Position numbers and translations under genes: made by a program. DNA of 24,198 nt from Perkinsus marinus ATCC 50983 (Eukaryota > Perkinsozoa > Perkinsida > Perkinsidae), in assembly GCF_000006405.1 (NCBI RefSeq), contig NW_003214508.1:47876-72073 (forward strand). Reading direction: 5' to 3'. Positions within the stretch are counted from its first letter, which is position 1, and each line of letters begins with the position of its first letter. The notes under the pieces were generated by a model, which was not told where the DNA came from, ran no database searches, and worked only from the letters and a program-made list of their open reading frames with translations. Below, one piece after another: positions 10,765 to 20,284 of this stretch.

Positions 10765-12516
10765 CTATTCAGCGGTTTTGCTGGACTGAGCTTGTCCTGA
10801 AGACGTCTTGCTTGTTAAAGGGTTTTCCGGACTCGCAACCCGTCTGCCGAAATGATACCTGTTAGACAGTGTTTCCGCGAACGATCGAGTGCTTGTAGGG
10901 ACCACCAGAATGGGGCGTTGTTATCGTCTCGGAACATCACCCAGGGTCCACCCTCAGTAGTGCTTCTGCAACGATCGATCAGCACTTGGGCTTCCTCTGG
11001 GGGTACAAGGGTGCCTCCTCGGAAGACTTTCCCTGACTGTGCGAATCATCGTGTTGGAGATAAACGAATGCCTCACCGGTGTTGTCGATGCTGAGATGGG
11101 CGTGTTTTCTACGTCTTCCTCTGCCATGGAGTTTAATGAAGCACTGAGTGCAGAACAAGTCGAGACACTCTTCACACAGGACGGTAGCGTTGAGATACTC
11201 ACATTCCTGAAAACACGATAGAGAATACGACGAAGAATGACGTTCCCATACTTGACAGATGAGGCCAGAGATGACACGCTTGAAGTGGTTATGCAACTCC
11301 GGTCGAGATGCATGAGTGGACACGTAGCAGTTGTCGCAAAAGAAGCTTCCACATTGGACGCACTGGCAGGTGGCGACGACCTTATCACATGCCGCACCTG
11401 AAGCCTATGTGACGTTCAGCCTCACTTCCGACCAGGTCCTGCTGGAGTATGAAACGAAACCAGAACTTACATACAAGTTGCTCCACATCGGCAGTGATGT
11501 GCCCCCGTCTATTGCCTGTTGCATGTGTTGCATTAAAGCAGTCCTGATGTGAGCGAATCAACGGTTAATACCATAATTTCGTTCAGTCGTAGTTACTTGA
11601 CAATAATAATCCTGGCAGACCTCACATTTTAGTACTGCACTCTTGTCCTCGCACTCTTCACACATGACTACCGATTCGGGTTTCTTCATTATATCGTCCT
11701 TGATCTGTAAACAACATCCCGCATTTCGCATCTGCGACTCGATCGCTCACTTGATTCTTCCGGAATCGTCTGAGGAAGCCTACATGGGCTTGCATATCAG
11801 AAAGGAAAGTTGAGAGATCATATTTTTTCGCCACATAAGCTTCGAGCGTTTGCTTCATGCAACGCACCTGTCGGTTCTGATCCATGTACGAAACCAAGTG
11901 GACTTACTAACCAGGAAGAACTCTTTGGTCGACTCTATGCCGAGAAGCTGGGTGATCTGTTCACAGATTTGGGGTGTTGTAGTTGGCAGCTCGAGAGCTA
12001 CGCGCTCGTTCAAAGTATTCAGAATGAATCTGTAGATGGCCTTTGCATTCCTTTATATCATAGTCTCTTCCCACGCGTATTTCGTCCGACTTTCATCCTC
12101 ATCCTTCATTAACCCTTCAGACAGAAGCTGACGAGGAGCTGTTGATGGTCGTTTGTGACAGCGGACTTTTCTCGTTACTTTAGAGTAGGATTTCTGTTTG
12201 TGGTAGAGTTGGGAGTAATACTCGATGATTGGATGGGTCTCCTGGACCTTCCTCGTCACTGTATTGTAATACATCGTTGATTTGTCTTGTCCTGTGAATT
12301 CTTTCCACTCGTTATGATCGATCTACATACACAAAAGGAATAATCAGAGGATTCCGTGACGAACCAGTTGTGGGCTACTTTCGCCTTGCATGCTTCCTTA
12401 GCTATCCACAAGCACTGCGGCTCAGCTACTGGGTCCATACCCAAGAGCTTGGCGACTGTGATTAGTCGAGAAGCTGGCGGGTTGTCCGTTGCAGATTCCA
12501 CTTCGTGTGTGACCAT
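10765..12516 (-). CDS. WW-domain (CEP164-like) protein with three B-box zinc fingers
   Basis: Ten exons: 12516-12379, 12322-12075, 12029-11912, 11867-11751, 11704-11597, 11543-11471, 11397-11252, 11206-11077, 11032-10859 and 10796-10765. All junctions are in phase, giving 427 aa; introns are 44-73 nt. An in-frame TGA sits just upstream of the ATG. Residues about 22-75 (LGMDPVAEPQCLWIAKEA, then W52, MYYN, THP, IIEYY) match the N-terminal WW module of CEP164-type proteins, with the second Trp replaced by Gln. B-box 1 starts at C222 (CEEC...CEVC...YCQDC), B-box 2 at C268 (CAAC...CVQC...FCDNC) and B-box 3 at C315 (CQEC...CEEC...FCTQC), each with trailing His. A C-terminal PWVMFRDDNNAPFWW stretch may be a second degenerate WW. 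CEP164 relatives act at basal bodies; a ciliary or scaffold role is inference. Confidence 0.8.
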
Positions 12517-12994
12517 CAGCGGTCAAACAGCTGCACCTGATGTGTTATTTATACGCTGGTACATGTCACATGTTGTACATACATAAGTAATGTAACATAA
12601 CACAATGTCAAGACACCACAACATGGCGTGTTTGACATACACATACAACATAGTGTATGACTACATGTTTGTACATATCACTCCAACACAACGCTCGCGA
12701 ATCACATTAGAAAGTTCAACCGGTGAAATTCCATGAGTGCTCATCGAATTTCCATGGCTATGGAAATACGTAACCGACGAGACGCCCTCCACATGTGGAG
12801 TCATGCAGATCTTCGTGCATCGCTCAATCATTCAGTGTGACGAGGGTGTTTCCAGTGCTCAACGTGCTCTTGGAATTGCGCTCTAGTGTACTCTCGTCAA
12901 TTTGAGAGCTTTCTTTCCCACTATTCAGTCTGGATGTATTGAGGTAGGTCAGATCTGTCCGGATGCTCACTGGCAGTTGTGTTGTTCTCTGATC
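12517..12994. promoter_or_regulatory. Divergent intergenic region with clustered ACATGT/TGTACAT motifs
   Basis: This 478-bp gap separates the start of the minus-strand B-box gene from the plus-strand aspartic protease, so it should drive both. Between 12558 and 12680 there are many ACATGT, GTACAT, ACATAC and TGACAT motifs, several in inverted pairs. A TATAAATA string on the minus strand (about 12545-12552) lies some 30 nt from the B-box gene's ATG, but its relevance is unknown in an alveolate. Confidence 0.4.
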
Positions 12995-14278
12995 ATGATT
13001 AAGAGTGCTATACTCCACTCAGCTATGGTCTCCCAGGTGGCTTCCTCAGCGGTGCGGCTCACTATGAAACACACAGAAGTTGAGATGAATTTTGATGGAC
13101 AACCCATGAAACTTTTCGTCGATAGTGCGAGTGATATGTCATACCTGGTATACGGTGGTTGGTATGAAAGCATATACGGCAAGGGCGCCTGCAAGTATCT
13201 CCGCTCCGGATGCTATTTCTGCCCTTCAACAAACCCTTGTGACCTCAAAAGTTTGCGAACTCAAAAGATTCAGAATGTGACTTACGGAAAGGGTGGCCAA
13301 AGGGACGAGTTCGTGCATCGAACGATGACGCTGAAGATTGGTCAGCAAGAGGTCGAAAACTTTCAAGTAGGGCTTCTAGTCGGTAGCACACGAATTGAGT
13401 TAGGCTTGCAACCATATGCTGTGCTTGGATTGAGTCTGTCGCCAGCTCAGAGCCGTCCAGTAGTCAGAATGCCACCTCCACTCGAACAGCTCGTGAGTTC
13501 CAGAATAATCTCCACAACAGCCTTCTCGGTTCACGCATCGGAGTTTTCGGTGGGTATAAATGGCGAGCTCGTTTTGGGAAGATCTCGAGGAACACCAAAG
13601 GACATGGTTATGTTCCCATTCCATAGAGTTTCGTGGAATAAAGTAGCTTCTGGTCTATTTGCAACGAGAGTACGGGTCAACAGCTCATCCGGTTACAATG
13701 AGGTGATCGACTATTCGAATGGGGAAGGCTATCGCAGCGTGGTCATTGATACTGGTACTGATTCTACACCTGTGCCGAAGGAGGTTTTCTCGATGGTATT
13801 GAGAGCTATCGAATTCGAGGTCGGACGAGATCGCGTCGCTCATAGCCTGGAGACTGTCAAATCCAAAAGTCATGAGAAATTCGACGCATATGTCAACCCC
13901 AAGCGACAAATTTGTGTCCGCAGGAAAATCCTCGACCAGCTTCCCGTGATGGAAATCCAAGCTGATTCTGGGTCCGTTCTCGAGGTGAATTTGAGCCAGC
14001 ACATACACTCATGTGCGAGAGAATGGTGTCGTCTCCTAGTGACCGACCGACTCCGATCCGCTCCTTCTTTCGATAACTTCATTCTAGGCGGGCCATTTTT
14101 CGCCCAACGTGATGTGTATGTTGACTACGAACAGCAGACTATCGGGTTTGCAACACAGGCGAAGCCAGCCACGATGAAGATCGCTTCTATGGAGAAATGG
14201 CACGCAATCCGATCCCCTCCCTGTCGCCGACCATCTGTCCTCCCTTCCGCACTCGCCCGTCTCTTTCGGAGATCCTAG
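12995..14278 (+). CDS. Pepsin-like aspartic protease (family A1), intronless
   Basis: About 427 aa from the first ATG (12995); the open frame extends further upstream without ATG, so the true N-terminus, probably with a signal sequence, is uncertain. Residues 40-47 (LFVDSASD) are the first active-site loop, with the usual DTGS changed to DSAS but Asp43 kept. Tyr97 in VTYGKGG fits the flap. The second site, VVIDTGTDSTPVPK, has Asp252. The C-terminal block FILGGPFFAQRDVYVDYEQQ followed by IGFA is the classic A1 ending. Two catalytic Asp make activity plausible. Cys pairs at SGCYFCPSTNPC and CAREWC suggest disulfides and an endomembrane or secreted location. A C-terminal Arg/Pro-rich tail follows the domain. 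Confidence 0.82.
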   Translation: MIKSAILHSAMVSQVASSAVRLTMKHTEVEMNFDGQPMKLFVDSASDMSYLVYGGWYESIYGKGACKYLRSGCYFCPSTNPCDLKSLRTQKIQNVTYGKGGQRDEFVHRTMTLKIGQQEVENFQVGLLVGSTRIELGLQPYAVLGLSLSPAQSRPVVRMPPPLEQLVSSRIISTTAFSVHASEFSVGINGELVLGRSRGTPKDMVMFPFHRVSWNKVASGLFATRVRVNSSSGYNEVIDYSNGEGYRSVVIDTGTDSTPVPKEVFSMVLRAIEFEVGRDRVAHSLETVKSKSHEKFDAYVNPKRQICVRRKILDQLPVMEIQADSGSVLEVNLSQHIHSCAREWCRLLVTDRLRSAPSFDNFILGGPFFAQRDVYVDYEQQTIGFATQAKPATMKIASMEKWHAIRSPPCRRPSVLPSALARLFRRS

Positions 14279-14922
14279 TACTCAATCAGCTATTACGTAG
14301 ATACCCTCATGTCTCAATCAATAAGCTGCGTCACGCAGCCTGCGTGTTGTCCATAAAGATGTTGCATGTTCGAGAGTGGTGTGCATGTGATTTTCTGTTA
14401 AGATTCTTTAATGGGGATATCTTACTCTACGAATGTTTTCGGTCGGAATACCTCGAGTTTCTTCCTTATTGTGGTTCGAATACTGCACATGTTACATAAG
14501 TCCAACCTCTCCTTCAGACTACCACATGAGTCTGATTGAGAGGTCAGTAAGACTCAGCAAAATAGGATCAGCTCCATCAGCCTCTGATCAGCTATTGGCG
14601 ATTCAAGTCGCCTAAGTCTGATTCATATGAGTGCGCGTGCGTAGACGACGCCGGCTTGGCAGTTCCGGCCCGGAACTCCCGGGTAAGCCTGGGAGTAAGA
14701 CAGACGGAATTTCAAAGGAAGACGAGTGGTCAATGCGAAACCATATGTTACTCTCTCAGCGGTTGGGTTGAATCCGAACCGCCAGTAATCGTAAAGTCGT
14801 AAGCCCTTACCGTAACCGTAAGCTACTTACGTTATGCGAAGTGTAGCGTAACCCATAAAGAAGCCGTAGCGATGCCCATGTACAGGGTGATCGAGAAAAA
14901 AGGGCCCCACCCCCTTAATGTC
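14279..14922. other. Intergenic, no gene seen
   Basis: No coding-like tract was supported. The stretch includes a near-palindrome GTTCCGG-C-CCGGAAC at about 14661-14675. A run rich in CGTAAG/CTTACG and CCGTAA motifs lies at about 14791-14850. Confidence 0.45.
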
Positions 14923-16349
14923 TCAACGCATGCGAATATCAGACAGGTTCAGCCACCCTTTTGAAGCACTCGGCGGGCTCTTTCCGGGGGTGGTCGACTT
15001 CACTTCTGTTTTCTTGGCACTCACTGAGGTATATGGGAACGAAAAAGACGTAGAGGGAAGTGCTGTCAAAATCCATTTTGCAGTATTTGCGTCTATCCAT
15101 GGTTCAACTATCTGCAATGTTATCCGTTATGGCATAGGCGCCCCAACCAGGTTTACCATTCCAAAGCCAAATGATGAAATATCGTTGCATATCGCTAAGT
15201 TGGACGCACGATGGCATAGGCGCCCCAACCAGGTTTACCATTCCAAAGCCAAATGATGAAATATCGTTGCATATCGCTAAGTTGGACGCACGATGGCATA
15301 GGCGCCCCAACCAGGTTTACCATTCCAAAGCCAAATGATGAAATATCGTTGCATATCGCTAAGTTGGACGCACGATGGCATAGGCGCCCCAACCAGGTTT
15401 ACCATTCCAAAGCCAAATGATGAAATATCGTTGCATATCGCTAAGTTGGACGCACGATGGCATAGGCGCCCCAACCAGGTTTACCATTCCAAAGCCAAAT
15501 GATGAAATATCGTTGCATATCGCTAAGTTGGACGCACGATGGCATAGGCGCCCCAACCAGGTTTACCATTCCAAAGCCAAATGATGAAATATCGTTGCAT
15601 ATCGCTAAGTTGGACGCACGATGGCATAGGCGCCCCAACCAGGTTTACCATTCCAAAGCCAAATGATGAAATATCGTTGCATATCGCTAAGTTGGACGCA
15701 CGATGGCATAGGCGCCCCAACCAGGTTTACCATTCCAAAGCCAAATGATGAAATATCGTTGCATATCGCTAAGTTGGACGCACGATGGCATAGGCGCCCC
15801 AACCAGGTTTACCATTCCAAAGCCAAATGATGAAATATCGTTGCATATCGCTAAGTTGGACCACCGACATCATAAACTTCATAAGAGAGTAACGCTTTGT
15901 AGGGATCGGCGATGTAGAGCAACAACTGATCACCATTCAGTTTGACTTCATAACAACAGGCACCGATCCTGCTCAAGATCTGAGATTATGAGCGAGAAGG
16001 CGAGATCATTAGTCTCGCCTTCACGTTTCGAGTGTGTCTGGGCTAGTCTAGGGACGGAACCCTCATCCTCTTGCTACGAGGGAGGGTTCGCCGATCTACT
16101 CTCCTTGCCGTTGAGGGCTCCATTATGTGTCTGCTGCCAGTATTGTCGACCAAGCTTATTCAATACTATAAGGTTGTCCCTCGTATATCTAAAACCTTAT
16201 CTCGCCACAGCAATTATAGCATGCTTCCAGTCAGCGTACTCTCCGGCTTCCACCTAAGCGATGGGATCCCCGCATCGATCTTAGGGACTACATCTATCTT
16301 GACATTTGCGAGGACTTGAAGTTTACACGCTTTTCCTCGGCTACAACTC
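14923..16349 (-). CDS. Unrecognised spliced gene, 5' end unresolved, minisatellite in an intron
   Basis: Coding-like exons in consistent phase are about 16349-16254 (start uncertain; VKIDVVPKIDAGIPSLR), 16188-16100 (RDNLIVLNKLGRQYWQQ), 15945-15869 (LNGDQLLLYIADPYKALLSY) and 15111-14923 (EPWIDANTAKWILTALP, then stop). Introns are 65, 154 and 757 nt. The 154-nt intron ends in AAG and contains a perfect hairpin. The 757-nt intron contains the whole 82-bp tandem array and has a weak donor (GTCGGT). No family was recognised. The last exon ends in a Ser/Thr/Lys/Pro-rich tail. Exons 2 and 3 are the best supported; the junction across the array is the weakest point. Confidence 0.5.
15131..15860. repeat. 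82-bp minisatellite, 8.9 identical copies
   Basis: Units start at 15131, 15213, 15295, 15377, 15459, 15541, 15623, 15705 and 15787 with GGCATAGGCGCCCCAACCAG; the last is truncated to 74 bp. I see no differences between copies, which implies recent expansion or strong homogenisation. The unit is 82 bp, not a multiple of three, so no frame crosses the array; the 65-aa open frames within it are by-products. It lies in a predicted intron of the minus-strand gene. Confidence 0.95.
15996..16022. repeat. Perfect 10-bp stem / 7-nt loop hairpin
   Basis: GAAGGCGAGA at 15996-16005 is followed, after TCATTAG, by its exact complement at 16013-16022. It lies inside the predicted 154-nt intron of the minus-strand unrecognised gene. 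It has no T-tract that would suggest a terminator. A role in splicing or a small structured RNA is possible but unsupported. Confidence 0.6.
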
Positions 16350-16476
16350 CTATAATACAAGGGTGAACATGGTGGTTATAAACTCGACAGAATTGGACGA
16401 TTGAGAAAAAGGGCATCAACCACCGAAATGGCAACAATAATGCTGCCTCCCGCCGTTCACTAGTCTCAATTGTAGC

Positions 16477-17105
16477 TTACTGGGCAGGTTGGATTTGCTT
16501 CTGCGCAGTGACCTCATCCCAGAACACTATCATAGGGTCCCTCTTACAGAAGGACCGGACCTGGCATCGTCGGCTCTACCCTCTCCCTATTACTGATGGT
16601 AACCTTACCGCGAGAGCTAGGTTGTCTGTGTCCTCGAACATTCGGCCATGGCAACCTGCTCGGACCGATTCAGGGACTTTATCCTTACCACCGTAGACAG
16701 CAGCCTTTAGGTCCTACAGGAGCACCACTGACAGGAATGCCCCAGAGCGTTACTACCTGAACCGTTGCTGTAGCCTGTTGATACACTGGCTTGCCGTTAC
16801 TCCACTGACCATATTCCTTACCCCACAGGGACACCTTCTTGGTAGTGTCAGGGGTTACATTTCTATCCGCCACATAGATGCGGTACTTGTACTGATGGTC
16901 CGCTCGCCAACGTACCCAAAACAGAAGAGCTGAAAGGAGACATGGGAGAACGAGAAGGAGAGGGAAGGCACTAACCTGGGTAGCCGAAAACTAGTACCCA
17001 CTTCAGATTGCTCTGGGAATACCAGAATGTCTCATATAATCTGCCCATGCGGAACTTGAACCCATCCCGAATGAATGAGAAGGCCAAACGTTGGGATGTG
17101 GCCAT
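16477..17105 (-). CDS. Four-exon membrane protein, 163 aa, unknown function
   Basis: Exons are 17105-16976, 16929-16757, 16713-16609 and 16560-16477, with introns of 46, 43 and 48 nt. All junctions keep frame and the total is 164 codons including TAA. The first intron has a strong pyrimidine tract before CAG. The protein starts MATSQRLAFSFIRDGFKFR. Residues about 35-51 (LKWVLVFGYPALLFWVRW) form one transmembrane helix followed by a basic, aromatic segment and a soluble C-terminus. A short basic N-terminus, one helix and many aromatics would suit a small mitochondrial inner-membrane subunit, but that is only a guess; I do not recognise the family. In-frame ATGs further upstream mean the start could be earlier. 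Confidence 0.65.
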
Positions 17106-17324
17106 TGGTGGTAAAGGCAACAACCATGCGAGAGTTAATGAGGTCCGACCAGAGTAACGCACCACTGAGAAGCATAAACGTTGGAAGGCAAGGCATGCTT
17201 TCTCTGGAGAGGGAGAACTGTCTGTATAAACCACTATTGTTTTTTTCTGGTTGTTGCGCTCATGTTGGAAGCAGGGAGCATTTATCGGATGTATCTGTGA
17301 TGTCCGCCTCTTATTCACTGTAGT
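17106..17324. other. Short intergenic gap between minus-strand genes
   Basis: This separates the stop of the upstream 71-aa candidate from the ATG of the 163-aa gene on the same strand. The 163-aa frame remains open into it, so some may be coding or 5' untranslated. Confidence 0.4.
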
Positions 17325-17582
17325 TTATAGTACTGGCGACTTCCAGTGAGCTCTCACCACTGAGGATTGGTATTCACCGCGAAGGCGGTTCACCTCCATA
17401 ACAATTAGTTGGCCTTCTTTCAGCTCTCTCTTCCTATGATGCTGCCACGTTACCCCGTATCATAAACTCTCCGCTTCTGCCTCAACCATAGACAGCTGCC
17501 GCTTCGTGAGCTGTGACTCTATTGGTGATACCACACCATCGCCATCTACCTTAGTCCTGAAGGTCTCCTCAGGCGTATGCAT
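17325..17582 (-). CDS. Candidate small two-exon coiled-coil protein, 71 aa
   Basis: Exons 17582-17468 and 17425-17325 flank a 42-nt intron (donor GTTTAT, acceptor GAGAG). The ATG follows an in-frame TAG. The protein starts MHTPEETFRTKVDGDG. Its second half (LTKRQLSMVEAEAE, then LKEGQLIVMEVNRLRGEYQ) is highly charged and heptad-like, suggesting a coiled coil. Both exons have protein-like composition, but the acceptor is weak and alternatives a few bases away would change frame. No family recognised. It sits just upstream of the 163-aa gene on the same strand. Confidence 0.45.
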
Positions 17583-18018
17583 GCGCTACTACCTTTTCGT
17601 TCCACTCATCCTTCTTCAACCTATACAACAGTCTGTGTCGTGATTGTCACCTTTATCTCATCTTAGAGCCCAGCGGAGCTACTACCGCTCTCTACGCTCT
17701 TTCTGCCGCGGTCAGTAAGAGGCTCGTAGATCATCGTAGAGTAGAGGACAATGATGATGGGGGCACGAGGTGATTACCGTTGAGGAAATGCAAGATAGAC
17801 AAGTTTGAGCAAGAACTTCACCACTGACTGTTTGACCGTAGTGGTAGTTATGCTATTTCGTGGTTGAGTTTATAACGTAAACTTTTCATGTTATGAATTG
17901 TATTACCTTCTACTAGGGTGCATATGAAATCATAGCCCTATATGAAGGTATTCCACTCCACTTCCTTGTTGCGTTCAACAGTCGTTACTGGAGGGCTATG
18001 CAGCTGAATAGCTACTGA
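17583..18018. promoter_or_regulatory. Divergent intergenic region
   Basis: This separates the ATG of the minus-strand 71-aa candidate from the ATG of the plus-strand alpha/beta hydrolase, so it should hold both promoters. No coding-like tract, repeat or recognisable element was seen. Confidence 0.35.
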
Positions 18019-18508
18019 ATGGCAGTAGTCTCCTCTGTACTACTACCTTCTGTCTTGGTCCTCTGGGCTGGAGCTGAAGTCTTATTCTATATATGGTAGT
18101 AGAGGCGTTAAGGGTGAAGGATTCACGAGGTCAGGTTTCGAAAACACGTCGCCAAACAGACTCGAACCCCTGCGGTAGTCCCAGAGGTGCGGGATGCTCA
18201 ACGTGACTATGTGTTGGAGAAGACCATTGAGATGCTGAGGCGACATCCAGAAGGCTTATGGCGGTTACTGAAGGGCTGGTAGTACTAGAAGTAGATGGAG
18301 GCTATCCTCATTTACGGGGCAGACTTGGAATAAGCAGAGTCGTGTGTCGATAGCGTCATATCGTGCCTTGATAGTATATTGCTTGGGGCTACGCTTCATT
18401 GGGGGGCTCATTGGCTGGTGAGGTTACAGTAAAGGCTAGGATCTTCATCTCATCTCGTTCTTTATCAAGTAGACTACTTGAAATAGTAGTAGTAGTAGTA
18501 GTAGTAGC

Positions 18509-18557
<49 letters not shown>

Positions 18558-19795
18558 ACAGTAGGGGGTAGCCGAAAGTAGTGTTTAAAGCCTCAATAGT
18601 GAGCTATGAGGATCGTCGGTAGTCGCTGGTCTCGAATAGGTTTGAACCCGGGGTCCAGCAGGATGACCTCCGAGACGAGAACATGTCAGAGTTCTTTGCA
18701 TGGGCCTTCTACTACAAACATCTAGAGGTTCTTCTACTGCGCAATTCTCTGTAACACTCATCTAACCTCAGGCCTTGAGCGCGTCGGAGCTGAGGTGGGT
18801 AGAAGAGGTCAAACGCCGCATTGCGACGGACCATGGTTTCTCTCTTAAACCTGGCAGGAGCGATGTAGTGGTGACACACCTTCTCACTGGAGTACCCGTG
18901 GTGTTGACGTCAGGTCAAAGTCTTTAGACAGTCCCTAGATCCTGTTATGGCTGCTCACCGTCCTCTCGTATTCTATCTAGCAGTGCGAGGCTTGGGCTTC
19001 TTGGGCTCCATAGGCTTACGACTACTCGGATATCGCCGTTATCACTACGGTAGGGTGGGGTATTGGTACAAGGGGGATCCTACCTTAGACGATAAGGAGG
19101 AAGTTTTGGTGTTTTTCCATGGCCTAGGGATTGGTGTCACCACATACATTCCCTTCCTACCATCCTTCACTGCGAAGACCCACTTCCTATTCGAGTTACC
19201 GTGGGTGTCGATGGACCCATGGGCCGAAGTGGTCCCAGCAGAGGAGTATGCTCATGGCGTTGAGTGTGCCCTACGATATCATGGAGCCCTTGAGGGCCAA
19301 CGGCGCCTTTGTCTAGCTGGCCATTCCTTCGGTACCTTTACTATAGCATGGGTGAAGCACTACTGTCCAGAAGTGTACTCTCGCTCTCGAGTGGTCCTGA
19401 TAGACCCTGTTAGCATCCATCTCCAGCTACCAGATGTTTGCGCTAACTTCCTGTATAAGAAGCCTGAGAAACCCTTTGCAAAGTTTTTACGGTATATAGC
19501 GTCTCAAGAAGTTGGTATCGCCTGTTGTCTATTCCGCAACTTCTTCTGGATGCAATGCGTCATGTTCCCCTCTGAGCTACCCCGAGGCTCAGCAGTGTTC
19601 CTGTCGGAGCATGACCATGTGGTGCCGGTGAAGGACGTCTATGCGGAATGCCATTTCAATGGGGTTACTACTGTTATTTTGGATGGTATAGACCACGGGA
19701 AGATATTAGTACGAAGAGACTACATGCGTATGGTTGCCGAGGCTGTTAATTCGAAGCCGCCTTCTACCCATGAATCTTTGCAGTGCGCACACTAA
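18019..19795 (+). CDS. Alpha/beta hydrolase, fungal-type lipase-like family, five exons
   Basis: Exons are 18019-18095, 18135-18278, 18640-18727, 18772-18913 and 18939-19795, totalling 435 aa. The N-terminus (LLPSVLVLWAGAEVLFYIW) is a membrane anchor. Exons 2-3 carry R-YVLEKTIEML, KGW and ENMSEFFAWAF blocks that, as I recall it, precede the catalytic domain in this family. The domain shows DPVMAAHRPLVFYL, the oxyanion-loop FFHGLGIG, the nucleophile elbow AGHSFGT (Ser280), LSEHDHVVP (Asp376) and GIDHGK (His403), so the triad is complete. Introns are 39, 361, 44 and 25 nt. The 361-nt intron holds a long AGT microsatellite. The last junction is odd: only a 25-nt intron fits frame and GT-AG, while homology would prefer a donor about 22-24 nt earlier. 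A shorter start at 18947 would lack the conserved N-terminal region. Confidence 0.82.
18484..18557. repeat. (AGT)n microsatellite, about 24 units, intronic
   Basis: A near-perfect AGT/TAG repeat with one AGC interruption. It lies in the predicted 361-nt intron of the alpha/beta hydrolase, explaining why that intron is much longer than its neighbours. One frame reads as poly-valine, but no gene model uses it. Confidence 0.95.
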
Positions 19796-20284
19796 CACTA
19801 TCTTGATACTTTATTATTGATTTTCTTGATGGTTTCCATTTGGATCTGTTGAGTGCTGTGTGGCTGCGGTATCGATTAGGAAGCCCTTTGCCATGAGCTC
19901 ACCGCCCCATGTGCGAGTGATCATGGCTAGTAGCAGCAGTATCGATTTCTCGAAGGAAACCTCCGAGCCAGATGTGATAGAACCCCTCGTGAGGCAGTGA
20001 CGACGATTGTCGCCGTCGCTTCTTCTTGTGAGGCACGACAAGCTAGGACGGGGTCGCCTCTGAGAGTGCGAGATATCCCTTCGTACTAGATACATCGTTG
20101 TTGAGTCTAGCATTCACTTTCATATGCATCACCTGTGGTCTTCATCCTCTATGAGTATCGTCAACTCGGGCGTACACAGCAACCCTAGTGGGTGTCCCGC
20201 GGTATACACGACAGCTCAGGAGGAAAGGGAAAGGGGAGGATCCTTTTTGGGGGCAGAGAAGAAGTCACGCCCGGTTATCAGTAG
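19796..20284. other. Unresolved stretch, several minus-strand coding-like frames
   Basis: On the minus strand three overlapping frames between about 20110 and 19814 all look protein-like. One contains GDPVLACRASQEEATATIVV and TASRGVLSHL, resembling the end of a universal-stress-protein fold. Another contains LIDTAATQHSTDPNG. I could not choose between them or build a phased exon chain, so no gene is claimed. Confidence 0.3.

Noticed and set aside
10979-11076. End of the B-box gene at a stop codon at 10979
   Set aside because: Splicing a 44-nt intron (11033-11076) leads into a clearly coding exon (PWVMFRDDNNAPFWW) and a final stop at 10765.
15104-15802. Array of 65-aa minus-strand open frames
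   Set aside because: They are repeats of the same 82-bp unit, whose length is not a multiple of three.
16976-16998. A 22-nt micro-intron in the minus-strand 163-aa gene
   Set aside because: A normal 46-nt intron (16930-16975) with a strong pyrimidine tract keeps the frame and gives a better protein.
18399-18581. Poly-valine open frame
   Set aside because: It is the AGT microsatellite within an intron of the hydrolase.
18601-18665. tRNA-like T-loop string GGTTTGAACCC
   Set aside because: No matching acceptor or anticodon stems, and the sequence is part of a coding exon.
19814-20113. Universal-stress-protein-like minus-strand gene
   Set aside because: Three overlapping frames are all open and protein-like, and no phased exon chain could be built, so the resemblance may be chance.
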